From Lysobacterales bacterium (GTDB taxonomy: Bacteria; Pseudomonadota; Gammaproteobacteria; Xanthomonadales; Rhodanobacteraceae), in NCBI GenBank assembly GCA_017305135.1, contig JAFKNA010000004.1, forward strand, positions 326,275 through 390,274: a stretch of DNA of 64,000 bases, in the 5' to 3' direction. Positions within the stretch are counted from its first letter, which is position 1, and the number at the start of each line of letters is the position of its first letter. A program made the translations under genes and the position numbers. The notes beneath the pieces were generated by a model that saw only the letters and a list, made by a program, of their open reading frames with translations, had not been told where the DNA came from and ran no database searches. Positions 8,179-16,760 of this stretch are shown here, piece after piece.

Positions 8179-9207
8179 TTACGCCGGGCCGCCCATCACC
8201 GGCAGGATGATGCCGGTGATGTAGCTGGAGCAGGATGGCGCGGCGAGGAACACGTAGGCCGGCGACAGTTCCTCGGGCTGCGCCGGACGCTTCATCTCGC
8301 TGCCGCTGCCGAATTCGGCGACCTTGTCGGCGGGACGGTCGGCGGGATTGAGCGGCGTCCATACCGGCCCCGGCGCGATCGCATTGACGCGGATGCCGCG
8401 CCCCACCAGGTTGCTGGCGAGCGACTTGGTGAAGGCGTGGATGGCGCCCTTGGTGGCCGAATAGTCGAGCAGCTGCTTGTTGCCGATGAGCCCGGTTTCC
8501 GATCCCGTATTGATGATCGAGCCGCCTTCCGGCAGATGCCGCAGCGCGGCGCGCGCCATGTGGATGTAGCCGTAGATGTTGGTGCGAAAGGTCATGTCCA
8601 GGTGTTCGTCGCTGATGTCCTCCAGAGACCCGGCATGTTCCTGGAAGGCGGCGTTGTTGACGAGGATATCGAGCTGGCCAAGCTCGTCGACGGCACGCTC
8701 GACCGCCTCGTCGCAGAACGCGGAATCGCGCACGTCACCGCGGATCAGCAGGCAGCGCCTGCCTTCGCCCTCCACGTGGCGGCAGGTCTCGGCGGCATCC
8801 TCGTCCTCGCTGAGATAGACCACGGCGACGTCCGCGCCCTCGCGGGCGAACAGCACCGCCACCGCCCGGCCGATGCCCGAGTCGGCGCCGGTGACGAGGG
8901 CGACCTTGTTTTCCAGCTTGCCGCTGCCGCGATAGTCCGGTGCCTCGAAGCGGGGCTGCGGATCGAGCCTGGATTCCTTGCCGGGCTTCTTCTGGTGCTG
9001 CTTCGGCAGCGGCGGCTCAGGCTGGCGGCGTGGACCGGCCTGGGTCGCCTTCTTCCCTGCCGCTTCCTTCTTAGCCGGCTGCTTTTTCGCCGCCGCCTTC
9101 TTCGCGGCCGCCTTGCGCTCGCGCTCGTCGGCTTCCTTCTGGATCTGGCGTTGCTTCGCCACGGTGCTGCGGGTCTGCGCCTTCACGGCGCCCTTGCGGG
9201 TATTCAT
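8179..9207 (-). CDS. short-chain dehydrogenase with H1-like basic N-terminal tail
   Basis: 342 residues. The C-terminal 260 residues are a classical SDR: TGADSGIGRA cofactor loop, NNAA, the catalytic serine in NTGSETG, and YSATKGA with the Y-x3-K pair. It belongs to the SDR group annotated as general stress protein 39 or glucose/ribitol dehydrogenase (PG(K/x)E..P.P...YRGSGKL lead-in). Ahead of this is a roughly 75-residue tail rich in Lys/Ala (repeated AAKK and PAKK units), resembling histone H1-like bacterial tails. The start is supported by AGGAGGAAC upstream and by ATGA overlap with the methyltransferase stop. It is the last gene of the 12-gene minus operon and converges with the hybrid kinase. 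The substrate is unknown. Confidence 0.85.
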   Translation of the reverse strand: MNTRKGAVKAQTRSTVAKQRQIQKEADERERKAAAKKAAAKKQPAKKEAAGKKATQAGPRRQPEPPLPKQHQKKPGKESRLDPQPRFEAPDYRGSGKLENKVALVTGADSGIGRAVAVLFAREGADVAVVYLSEDEDAAETCRHVEGEGRRCLLIRGDVRDSAFCDEAVERAVDELGQLDILVNNAAFQEHAGSLEDISDEHLDMTFRTNIYGYIHMARAALRHLPEGGSIINTGSETGLIGNKQLLDYSATKGAIHAFTKSLASNLVGRGIRVNAIAPGPVWTPLNPADRPADKVAEFGSGSEMKRPAQPEELSPAYVFLAAPSCSSYITGIILPVMGGPA

Positions 9208-10007
9208 GGATGTTCCTCCTCGCCGGTGCCGGTCGCCGCACGCAGTTCTTCGTCGACCATTCCCAGTTCGTCGGCGTCGCCCGCGCGGGGCTCGCACAGG
9301 TAGGTTTCGTGGGCGATGCGGCCGAGCACGCCGAAGCCGCTGGAGCGCAGCATCGCCTCGACGCAGGCGTGGTTCGGCGCCCACCAGTTGGTGGGGTCGC
9401 GGCGCAGGCGCTTCTCGATGAAGGCCATCACCGGCCAGCCCGGATCCTGCATGCGCGCGCGCTCGTCGAGGCCAAGGTCCTCGGGCACCATGGCGACCTG
9501 GTCGCCGGGCATGGTCATGGTCTGCATCACCATCAGCCGGCGTGTCCTGCGGCGCACGATGTCGAGGGCCAGCAGCGGATGGCGCAGGTGGTAGAGGACG
9601 CCCATGAACCAGACGAGGTCGTACTCGCCGGGTTCGCGGACGAGATCGTAGATCTGCATCTGTCGGAACCGCACCCGATGTTGGAGGCCGAGCCTGCCGG
9701 CCGCCCAGCGCGCCTGCGCCAGGTAGTGCGGATCGACGTCGATGGCGGTGACGTCGGCACCGCGCCGGGCCAGCTCGAAGGTGTAGAAGCCGGCATTGCA
9801 GCCGATGTCGAGCACCTTCCAGCCATCGAGGTCGTGCGGCACGTGCGGCGCGATTTCCTGCCACTTGAAGGCGGGGAAATCGCCCAGCGGATGCGCCGGT
9901 GCGGTCTGGATGCCGCCGGGCAGGTGCAGGTTGTGGAACCAGGGACCGAGCGAGGCGATCTCGGCCTCGATCACGGGAAGTTCCGTTGCCGCGAGCGCGG
10001 CCATCAT
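9204..10007 (-). CDS. SAM-dependent methyltransferase (CmoB-like; Rta_06860 type)
   Basis: 267 residues. LDIGCNAGFYTFELARRGADVTAIDVDP is a class I methyltransferase motif I with the acidic end of strand 2, and FMGVLYHLRHPL is a motif seen in CmoB-like enzymes. From memory (unchecked) it matches a family named for Ramlibacter Rta_06860 that occurs in sugar-modification cassettes. A second ATG one codon later (10004) is equally possible. Both ends overlap neighbours by ATGA, so it is coupled to the small acidic protein before it and the SDR after it. The probable role is O- or N-methylation of a sugar intermediate; the acceptor is unknown. Confidence 0.8.
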   Translation of the reverse strand: MMAALAATELPVIEAEIASLGPWFHNLHLPGGIQTAPAHPLGDFPAFKWQEIAPHVPHDLDGWKVLDIGCNAGFYTFELARRGADVTAIDVDPHYLAQARWAAGRLGLQHRVRFRQMQIYDLVREPGEYDLVWFMGVLYHLRHPLLALDIVRRRTRRLMVMQTMTMPGDQVAMVPEDLGLDERARMQDPGWPVMAFIEKRLRRDPTNWWAPNHACVEAMLRSSGFGVLGRIAHETYLCEPRAGDADELGMVDEELRAATGTGEEEHP

Positions 10008-10282
10008 TCGCGCTCGATGAACTTGAAGAAGCGGCTCTCCTCGCCGTCCGCGGTGTGCTCCTGGTAGAGGAAGGCGAGATTCGCCTCCTCGAACGTCTCG
10101 AAGAAGTCGTCCCAGGAGACTTCTTCCAGATCTTCCTCGTCGCGGAACAGGATGCGCAGCATGCCCTGGTGCGGGCCGCGCCCTTCGGTGTCCCGGACCA
10201 TGGCCGGGCGGCCGTCGCGCTGCTCCACCCACTTGCGGATCGCGTCGTGGTCGGTGGTGGTGTTGGCGGAATGGTTTGCCAT
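10004..10282 (-). CDS. small acidic protein of unknown function
   Basis: 92 residues, very acidic in its second half (FRDEEDLEEVSWDDFFETFEE). It starts DHDAIRKWVEQRDGRPAMV after a short leader and ends FFKFIERE. Similar small proteins are widespread and often carry a misleading 1,4-alpha-glucan branching enzyme label; I know of no proven activity. MANHS at 10282 is chosen because GGAGGG lies 7 bases upstream and the start overlaps the previous stop (TGATG); an in-frame ATG at 10297 is less likely. Its stop overlaps the methyltransferase start. The D-A-I-R-K-W ... W-D-x-F-F-E-x-F spacing suggests a compact helical domain. Confidence 0.7.
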   Translation of the reverse strand: MANHSANTTTDHDAIRKWVEQRDGRPAMVRDTEGRGPHQGMLRILFRDEEDLEEVSWDDFFETFEEANLAFLYQEHTADGEESRFFKFIERE

Positions 10283-11394
10283 CAGGAGGCCCTCCATGCG
10301 GGAATGGCGGTACGTTGCGTGGCGCTGCGCTCGACGTATTGCTCGAGCGTCTCGACACGATGGTCGGCGGTGTGTTCGGCGAGCACGCGCCGGCGCGCGG
10401 CGGCGCCGATGGCGCGGCGGCGGGCATCCGGCAGGTCGCGGAGACAATCGAGCACGTCTCCGGGTTCGCGTGCGATCAGGATCTCGCTGCCGGGCGCGAG
10501 GATGCGGTCGAGGCCCGGCCAGGCATCGGAAATGATCGGCGTGCCGCAGGCGGCGGCCTCGAACAGGCGCACGCTCGGCGACCAGCCGGCCGCAACCATG
10601 TCGGCGCGGGTCAGGTTGAGGGTGAAGCGCTGCGCGTTGTAGAAGTGCGCGTGCGCGGCTGGCGCGACGTGCTCGCGGCGTTCCACGTTGTCCGGCCAGT
10701 CGATCTCCGCCGGATACTGCGGCCCGGCGACCACGAAGCGCCCTTCCCCGAAGGCGCGCGCCGGCGCCATCAGCAGGCGCTCCAGGCCGGGTTGGCGGTC
10801 GGCGCTGTAGGTCCCCATGTAGCCGAGGTCGAACGCCTGCTCCGCATCCGGATCGGGATGGTAGCGCTCGGGATCCACGGCGCAGTAGAAGGGCAGCGCG
10901 TGCGCGCCGTAGCGTTGGCGCAGCGTTTCCAGCAGCGGGCCACCGGTAAAGGAGAGATAGAGGTCGTAGCCCGGGATCAGGCTGGCATGCAGGTACTCGC
11001 AATCGTCGCGTTCCAGGCGGGCGAGGGTCACCGGCGTGTCGATGTCGTAGAACGCGGTGACGCCGCGCGCGACGCCCTGCACCCAGTCGCCGACGGCGAT
11101 GCCTTCGGGCACGTAGGAGCCGACGATCACCAGGTCGGCCGCGGCGACCTCGTCGGCGTGCACGTCGCACAGTTCCTCGATGCTGCCGTAGAGCGCAGTC
11201 GAGCCGGCGAGGTCGCCCGGCATGTCGTCGTTGTCGGCATACCAGGGCACGTCCCGCTCGAGGAAACGCACGCGGTGCCCGGCGCGGAGCATGGCGCGCA
11301 GCAGCGCCCGGTAGGTGGTCGCGTGGCCGTTGCCCCAGGACGATCGCAGCGACAGCCCGAGGATCACGACATCGAGGGGATTGGAGCGCGTCAT
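10282..11394 (-). CDS. CgeB-type glycosyltransferase
   Basis: 370 residues. SSWGNGHATTYRALLRAM at the N-terminus and LNLTRADMVAAGWSPSVRLFEAAACGTPI in the donor-binding half are the same landmarks as in the plus-strand paralogue at 117-1208. FYDIDTPVTLARL is also shared, where the paralogue has FYDLDTPVTLEHI, which supports recent duplication or parallel retention. ATGA overlap with the upstream gene and TGATG with the downstream small gene show tight coupling. No export signal. The final 40 residues are a helical tail. Confidence 0.8.
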   Translation of the reverse strand: MTRSNPLDVVILGLSLRSSWGNGHATTYRALLRAMLRAGHRVRFLERDVPWYADNDDMPGDLAGSTALYGSIEELCDVHADEVAAADLVIVGSYVPEGIAVGDWVQGVARGVTAFYDIDTPVTLARLERDDCEYLHASLIPGYDLYLSFTGGPLLETLRQRYGAHALPFYCAVDPERYHPDPDAEQAFDLGYMGTYSADRQPGLERLLMAPARAFGEGRFVVAGPQYPAEIDWPDNVERREHVAPAAHAHFYNAQRFTLNLTRADMVAAGWSPSVRLFEAAACGTPIISDAWPGLDRILAPGSEILIAREPGDVLDCLRDLPDARRRAIGAAARRRVLAEHTADHRVETLEQYVERSATQRTAIPAWRAS

Positions 11395-12479
11395 GCCGCC
11401 GCCTCGAGGCGGCCTTCGAGCACCTGCTCGAACTTGACCGCGCGTTGCGCGTAGGTGTGCTGATCGAGCATGCGCAGGCGCGCACGCTCGCCGATGGCGC
11501 GCGCGGTGGCGGCATCGGTGTGCGTGACATGCCCGGCGACCTCGGCGCCATCCTTGGCGACCAGCACTTCCGTCCCGGGTTCGAGGAACGCCTCGATGCC
11601 GTCCCAGGCGTCGACGATGAGGCAGGCGCCGGCGCCGGCGGCCTCGAACACCCGCGTCGGCGGCGACCAGCCGAAACGCGCCATGCTGTCGCGGTTGATG
11701 TTGAGCACCATGCGCGCGCTGCAGTTGAAGGCGTTGTGGTCGGCGGTGGGCACGTGGCCGAGGCGGCGCACGTTGACCGGCACGCCCTCGTCCCAGCCGG
11801 CACCGCCGAGCATGAAGCCGGCCCCGGGCAGGCGCCGCGCGGCCTCGAAGAAGAACTGGTCGACCCTGGCTTCGCGATCCGGCAGGCGGTTGCCGAGGAA
11901 GCCGAGGTCGGCCGCGAAGCGGGGTTCGGGCGGCACCGGATAGTGCGTGGCCGGATCGAGCGCGTTGTAGATCGGCACGCAGTCGACCGCGCCGATCGCC
12001 CGGTAGGCATCGATCACCCGCGGGCCGCCGCCGTAGGTGAGCACCAGGTCGTAGCGCGGCACCAAGGCGTGGAAGGGATCGCCCGGGTCGGCGGCCAGGC
12101 GCTCCAGCGTGGCCGGGGCGTCGACGTCCCAGAACAGCACCGAGCGCCGCGTGGACCTCAGGCGCAGCACCTCGCGTTCGAGGAACGCATCGAGCACGCC
12201 GACGCCGCTGGCCTTGACCACGACGTCCGCGCGCCAGGCCTGTTCCAGCATGCGCGAGGCGTCGGCCTCGGTCGGTGCGTACACCTCCACCTCGCACCAG
12301 GGCGGGACTTCGATGTCCTTGTGCTGCTGGCGCTCGAAGGCGTCGGGCTCGTAGAAGGTGATGCGGTGCCCGCGCCGGTGCAGCGCATGGATGATGCCGC
12401 GGTAATAGGTCGCCGCGCCGTTCCAGTACGAGGACAGCAGGCTGGAGCCGAAGAAGGCAATGCGCATCGGTTCAGGCAT
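11391..12479 (-). CDS. CgeB-type glycosyltransferase
   Basis: 362 residues beginning MPEPMRIAFFGSSLLSSYWNG, a variant of the SSWGNGHAT block. FWDVDAPATLERL aligns with the FYD-x-DTPVT block of its paralogues, and INRDSMARFGWSPPTRVFEAAGAGA is the donor-site signature. MRIAFF at 12467 is an alternative start without a visible ribosome site; the 12479 ATG overlaps the upstream stop by 8 bases. It is the second of three consecutive CgeB-type genes, so the operon probably adds several successive sugars. Specificity is unknown. Confidence 0.8.
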   Translation of the reverse strand: MPEPMRIAFFGSSLLSSYWNGAATYYRGIIHALHRRGHRITFYEPDAFERQQHKDIEVPPWCEVEVYAPTEADASRMLEQAWRADVVVKASGVGVLDAFLEREVLRLRSTRRSVLFWDVDAPATLERLAADPGDPFHALVPRYDLVLTYGGGPRVIDAYRAIGAVDCVPIYNALDPATHYPVPPEPRFAADLGFLGNRLPDREARVDQFFFEAARRLPGAGFMLGGAGWDEGVPVNVRRLGHVPTADHNAFNCSARMVLNINRDSMARFGWSPPTRVFEAAGAGACLIVDAWDGIEAFLEPGTEVLVAKDGAEVAGHVTHTDAATARAIGERARLRMLDQHTYAQRAVKFEQVLEGRLEAAA

Positions 12480-13647
12480 CGAGGACAACTCCATGGGTCG
12501 GTTCGGTCGCGCCGCCGGCGGCGCCGCCGGTCGATGCGTGCCGGGCTGCAGGCGTGCCGCTGCGGAGGGTGGCGAGGATGGCCAGCAACTCGTCCACCCG
12601 GTGCGCGCAGGTGTGGCGCGCGCGGATGGTGGCGAGTCCATGCCGGGCGAGCTCGGCGGCGAGATCCGGCTCGCCGAGGATGCTGCGGAGCTTGTCGCGC
12701 ATGTCCTCGCCGTTCCCGGCGACGAGGTAATCGCGGCCGGGCGAGAAGAGGTTCTCGTCGTCGTGCCAGGGGGCGCTTGCCAGCGGGATGCCGCAGGCGA
12801 GCGCCTCGAACACGCGGATGGTCGGAATGCCGGGCAAGGCCTCGACATAGGGGCCGCGCGGCACGTGCACGGTCACGCGGTGGCGGGCGAAGGCTTCCGG
12901 CACCTGGTGGTTGGCGATCCAGCCGTGATGGCGGATGCCGGCCAGGGCCAGCGCCTCGAGCGCATCGCCCGGATAGCGCACGCCATGGAGATCGGCGTCG
13001 AGGCCGAGCGCCGCCACCGGCTCGATGAGGTATTCGCGCAGTTCGCGCGCGCGCTCGCCGTCGCCCCAGTTGCCGATCCAGACCAGGTCGTGCTCGCGCG
13101 GGATTTCCGGTCGCGGACGGAACAGGCGCGTGTCGGCCGCCTCATGCCAGGTCCACACCCGTTCGCTCCATCCGTTCTCGATGTAGCGGCGCCGGATCGC
13201 CTCGCCGAAGGCCAGGGTGCCGTCGTAGTCGCGCAGCGCGTAGCGCCGCATCTCCTCGGGAGCGGTGACCGAGCGGTGGTGCGTGTCGTGGAAGAGGAGC
13301 ACCTGTCCCGCCGCGCCGCGGTGGGCGCGACCGACCTCGGCGACGAGTTCGGGCGTGTTCCATTCGTGCACGATGACCACGTCCGCGCCGTCCAGCACCG
13401 GTTCCAGTTCCAGCGCGTGCGGGTCGTAGCAATGGCTGCGCAGCCGCGGGAAGGCGGCGTGGAAGGCCTCCACGGCCGCCCCGCCCTGGTCGGCCACCAG
13501 GTTCTGCCGGCTCCAGCTGTCGGTCGGCTCGTAGACCTCGACCTGGTGGCCGCGGGCCATCAGCTCGGTGACCACGCCGCGCAGGAAATGCGCGTTGCCG
13601 TGGTTCCAGTCCGAGACCAGCGAGTGATAGAAGAGCACGAACTTCAT
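12472..13647 (-). CDS. CgeB-like glycosyltransferase
   Basis: 391 residues, the most divergent of the CgeB-type set. It starts MKFVLFYHSLVSDWNHGNAHF, with the W-N-H-G-N block, and has VWIGNWGDGERARELREY and IPTIRVFEALACGIPLASAPW in the donor half. LLFHDTHHRSVT is a distinctive histidine-rich segment not seen in its neighbours. The last 40 residues (TPAARHASTGGAAGG) look disordered. ATGA overlap with the GT4 gene upstream fixes the start. Cytosolic; substrates unknown. Confidence 0.75.
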   Translation of the reverse strand: MKFVLFYHSLVSDWNHGNAHFLRGVVTELMARGHQVEVYEPTDSWSRQNLVADQGGAAVEAFHAAFPRLRSHCYDPHALELEPVLDGADVVIVHEWNTPELVAEVGRAHRGAAGQVLLFHDTHHRSVTAPEEMRRYALRDYDGTLAFGEAIRRRYIENGWSERVWTWHEAADTRLFRPRPEIPREHDLVWIGNWGDGERARELREYLIEPVAALGLDADLHGVRYPGDALEALALAGIRHHGWIANHQVPEAFARHRVTVHVPRGPYVEALPGIPTIRVFEALACGIPLASAPWHDDENLFSPGRDYLVAGNGEDMRDKLRSILGEPDLAAELARHGLATIRARHTCAHRVDELLAILATLRSGTPAARHASTGGAAGGATEPTHGVVLDA

Positions 13648-14807
13648 GGCAGGACTTCCATCGGCTGCCCGCGCTCGCTGGCGCGGGCGGGCGCGAGCCC
13701 GGCGTAGGCCTGCAGGTAGGCGTCCACCATCGCCGCGGCGGTGAAGCGCGCGGCACGCCGGCGGGCGGCGGCGGCAAGCCGCGTGCGCTGCATCTCGTCG
13801 TCGATCAGGCCTTGCAGGGCATGCTGCAGCGCGTCGTGGTCGTCGGGCGGCACGAACAGCGCCGCACCGTCCCAGTTCTCGCGCAGGCTGGGGATGTCGC
13901 CCAGCACCAGCGCGCAGCCGGCCTGGGCGGCTTCCAGGATGGACAGGCCGAACGGCTCGTAGCGCGCCGGCAAGGCATAGATCGCGGCGCGGGCGCGGTG
14001 GCGGCCGAGTTCCGCCGGCGCCAGCATGCCGGGCAGGGTCACGTTGCGGAGATTGACCGGGTGGCCATCGGGCGACTCGGTCGGCCCGGCGACCCAGACC
14101 GGCCAGGACAGCCGCGGCGCGATCGCCGCCAGCGCGCCGAGGTTCTTGGCCTCGTCCCAGATCCGGCCGGCGGCGAGGATCATGGCCTTGCGCGTGCGCG
14201 CCACCCGCGCGGGGGCGCTGCTGCCGTTGGCAATTACGCGCGCCGGCGGCAGCGGGCCGTAGTGCTGGCGGATGTTGGCAAGCAGGGCGTGGCTCGGCGC
14301 GACCAGAAGGTCGGACGCGGCGATGCTGCGCCGCACCTCCGCGGCGTAGCGCGACCAGCCTGCCGGCGCCGGGCAGCCGTGCACGGCATGCCACCAGGAC
14401 AGCACGCAGGAATGGGCGACGGTGAGCACGGGCGCGCGCCATGGCAGCGCGCCCTGCCCCAGGTCGTTGAGATGGACGATGTCCGGCCGGGTCTCCTCGG
14501 CGAGGCGCATCAGCCACTCGCCGGCGGCTTCGAGATCGGCCCAGGGCTCGTCCATCCAGATCAGTCGCCAACTGGAGGGGTGCAGTTCCAGTCCCGGAAT
14601 GGCCGCGGCGGCGCGGCGCTGGCTGGCGTCGGGCAAGCGTCCGAGACTGGCGAGCACCACCTCGGTGCCCTGTGCCGCGAGGCCGCGGCAGAGTTCCAGC
14701 GCATAGGTCCAGACGCCGCCCACGGTGTCCGCTGTCATCAGGACGCGCTGCGGCGTGGCGCGCCGGAGCGCGTCGGGCGTCAACGAGGGGGCGAGGTCAG
14801 CGGCCAT
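13644..14807 (-). CDS. GT4-family glycosyltransferase
   Basis: 387 residues. MTADTVGGVWTYALELCRGL is the N-terminal acceptor-side glycine loop of GT4 enzymes, and EPFGLSILEAAQAG is the E-x7-E retaining GT-B signature binding the nucleotide-sugar. LAAGRIWDEAKNL precedes it as usual. Start ATG at 14807 overlaps the oxidoreductase stop by 11 bases; an in-frame ATG three codons earlier is possible. It is the only retaining GT4 member among the CgeB-type set, so it probably adds a sugar with different anomeric outcome. Confidence 0.85.
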   Translation of the reverse strand: MAADLAPSLTPDALRRATPQRVLMTADTVGGVWTYALELCRGLAAQGTEVVLASLGRLPDASQRRAAAAIPGLELHPSSWRLIWMDEPWADLEAAGEWLMRLAEETRPDIVHLNDLGQGALPWRAPVLTVAHSCVLSWWHAVHGCPAPAGWSRYAAEVRRSIAASDLLVAPSHALLANIRQHYGPLPPARVIANGSSAPARVARTRKAMILAAGRIWDEAKNLGALAAIAPRLSWPVWVAGPTESPDGHPVNLRNVTLPGMLAPAELGRHRARAAIYALPARYEPFGLSILEAAQAGCALVLGDIPSLRENWDGAALFVPPDDHDALQHALQGLIDDEMQRTRLAAAARRRAARFTAAAMVDAYLQAYAGLAPARASERGQPMEVLP

Positions 14808-15807
14808 AGATCGCATCCACCACGCGCGCGGTATCGACCAGGCATTCCGCTTGCGCATCGAAGCCCGTGCCGGCGGCGAGGCGTTCGGCCCAGCGCACCA
14901 GGGCCCGCCCGCCCCAGGCGTCGGGCGGGGCTGCAAGGCGCCCGCTGCGCGTGCCCTCGAAGCGGTCCAGGGTGAAGTCGTAGAAGGAGCCATTGACGTT
15001 GCGCAGCGCCGCGCCGCCGCGGGTGCCGTAGAACGCCGCTTCGATCACCGCATCGCGGCCGGCCGGCAGGCGCCACGAGCAGGCCAGGCGTACGCTGGTG
15101 CCGGCGTCGCTCCGCCACTGCGCGGTGGCATAGTCCTCGACCGTGGCGGGCGGCGCGCCGAGCGCGCGGCCGTTGGCCTCCAGCTGCGCGGACAGCGCGT
15201 GGCAGCCGCTGGCGCCGCCGAGCCAGGTGGCGAGATCGACGAGGTGGATGCCAAGATCCATCACGCAGCCGCCGCCGGACTGGCTGATGTCGTTGAACCA
15301 GGGCTTGTCCGGCCCGTAGGCGTTGTGGAAGACGAGATCGATGGCGTACAGCGAGCCCAGCTCGCCGGCGCCGATCAGCTCGCGCAGGCGCTCCATGCCG
15401 GCGAGGTGGCGGTAGCTGAAGTCGACGTCAAGCAGCCGGTCGGCCCTGCGCGCCGCCCCCACCACTGCCTCCGCCTCGGCCGCGGTGCGGGCCAGCGGCT
15501 TCTGGCAGAACACGGCCAGGCCACGTTCCAGCGCGGCGATCGCCTGCTGCGCGTGCGCGCCGCTCGGCGTGGCGATCACCACGCCGTCCAGGCCGGCGGC
15601 GCACAACTCGTCGAACCCCCCGGTGCACACGGCTTCGGGCGCATCGGCGAGCGCCGCCGCGCAGGCCTCGCCGCTCGGGTCGAGGAGCGCCGCCACCTCG
15701 GCAACGCCGCTGGCGCGCAGCACCTGCATGCGCTGGCGGCCGATCCAGCCGAGGCCGATGAAGCCCAGCCGGGGGCGTGCGGGCTCGGACTGCAGTTGCG
15801 CATTCAT
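14797..15807 (-). CDS. Gfo/Idh/MocA-family oxidoreductase
   Basis: 336 residues. GFIGLGWIGRQRM is the NAD(P)-binding loop, VVIATPSGAH and CQKPLA (variant of the E-K-P motif, Gln for Glu) follow, and CVMDLGIHLVDLATWLGG carries the D-x-G-x-H-x-x-D motif of the C-terminal domain. Such enzymes oxidise or reduce a sugar hydroxyl, often on nucleotide-sugars. ATGA overlap with the alcohol dehydrogenase upstream and an 11-base overlap with the GT4 downstream make it part of the same coupled run. The Gln in QKPLA, where Lys remains, is a small departure from the commonest form. Confidence 0.85.
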   Translation of the reverse strand: MNAQLQSEPARPRLGFIGLGWIGRQRMQVLRASGVAEVAALLDPSGEACAAALADAPEAVCTGGFDELCAAGLDGVVIATPSGAHAQQAIAALERGLAVFCQKPLARTAAEAEAVVGAARRADRLLDVDFSYRHLAGMERLRELIGAGELGSLYAIDLVFHNAYGPDKPWFNDISQSGGGCVMDLGIHLVDLATWLGGASGCHALSAQLEANGRALGAPPATVEDYATAQWRSDAGTSVRLACSWRLPAGRDAVIEAAFYGTRGGAALRNVNGSFYDFTLDRFEGTRSGRLAAPPDAWGGRALVRWAERLAAGTGFDAQAECLVDTARVVDAIYGR

Positions 15808-16760
15808 GCCGCCACCATCGCCTTGAGGAATCCGCGCGGCCGTTCCCGCATCGCCTCGAAGGCGGTGCCGAGGGCATGCAGCGGATAGGTGTGGGTGAGC
15901 AGCGGCCAGGGGTCGAGGCGCCCTTCCACCACCGCCGCCATCGCGTCGCGCAGGCCCTGTACCGCCACCGCCGGATCGCGCTCGTGGGCGTTGATGACGT
16001 CCAGGCCGCGCCAGTTCCATTGCTGCATGTCGACCTGGCGCGGACCATCCTGGTGGTAGCCGGCGATGACCAGGCGGCCGCCTTCGCTGGTGAGCGCGCT
16101 GGCGAGGTCGAGCGTCACCTGCTCGCCCGCCGCCTCGATCACGCAGTCGAAGCCCTTGCCGCCGGTGAGCTCGCGCGCGCTGGCGACGCCGTCGCTGTCG
16201 GTGGCGAAGGCGGCGCGTGCACCGCAGTCGAGCGCGACTTCGCGCGCGTACTCGCGCCGCGCCAGGGCCACCACGCTGGCGCCGGCGCGGGAGGCGAGCT
16301 GCAGCACCAGCGCGCCGATGAAGCCGGTGCCGACCATCGCCACCGTCTCGCCGCTGCGGATGCGGCAGCGGCGGAACACGTTCATGGCGCAGCCGAGCGG
16401 CTCGCCGGGCACCGGGCGGCCGACCAGCGCGGCCGGGATGTGCGCCACGGCCGCCGGCTTGGCGACGTCGTATTCGGCGTAGGCGCGGGTGGAGAGGAGC
16501 GCCACGCGCTCGCCGACGCGGACGTCGTCGACTAGGTCGCCGATGGCGACCACTTCACCCCAGCCCTCATGCCCCGGCGCACCGGGCACGAGCGGATAGT
16601 CGAACCAGGGCTTGCCGCTCCATACCGGCAGGTTGGACGCACACACGCCGCAGCCTTCCAGGCGCACGCAGACCTCGTCGCGGGCCGGCACCGGGCGCGC
16701 GACTTCCTGCAATTCCACGCGGCCATCGCCGCAGAATACCGCTGCCCGCATCGTGCTCAT
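15804..16760 (-). CDS. MDR-family alcohol dehydrogenase
   Basis: 318 residues. GCGVCASNLPVW supplies the catalytic-zinc cysteine, GAPGHEGWGEV the catalytic histidine and glutamate, and VGTGFIGALVLQLA the cofactor loop. The lobe with four cysteines that binds structural zinc in most zinc alcohol dehydrogenases is absent, which accounts for the short length. Similar short MDR proteins occur beside Gfo/Idh oxidoreductases in sugar-modifying clusters. ATGA overlaps on both sides. It probably interconverts a sugar alcohol and ketone in the glycan pathway; the substrate is not deducible. Confidence 0.8.
   Translation of the reverse strand: MSTMRAAVFCGDGRVELQEVARPVPARDEVCVRLEGCGVCASNLPVWSGKPWFDYPLVPGAPGHEGWGEVVAIGDLVDDVRVGERVALLSTRAYAEYDVAKPAAVAHIPAALVGRPVPGEPLGCAMNVFRRCRIRSGETVAMVGTGFIGALVLQLASRAGASVVALARREYAREVALDCGARAAFATDSDGVASARELTGGKGFDCVIEAAGEQVTLDLASALTSEGGRLVIAGYHQDGPRQVDMQQWNWRGLDVINAHERDPAVAVQGLRDAMAAVVEGRLDPWPLLTHTYPLHALGTAFEAMRERPRGFLKAMVAA

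Noticed and set aside
5945-8362. 805-codon minus frame opposite the hybrid kinase
   Set aside because: Shadow of the kinase frame, which carries all catalytic motifs.
10274-14993. Longer starts for the CgeB-type and GT4 genes from extended frames
   Set aside because: The extensions overlap whole upstream genes in another frame and encode Arg/Pro/Ala-rich sequence; overlaps of 4-11 bases with SD or ATGA coupling fit better.
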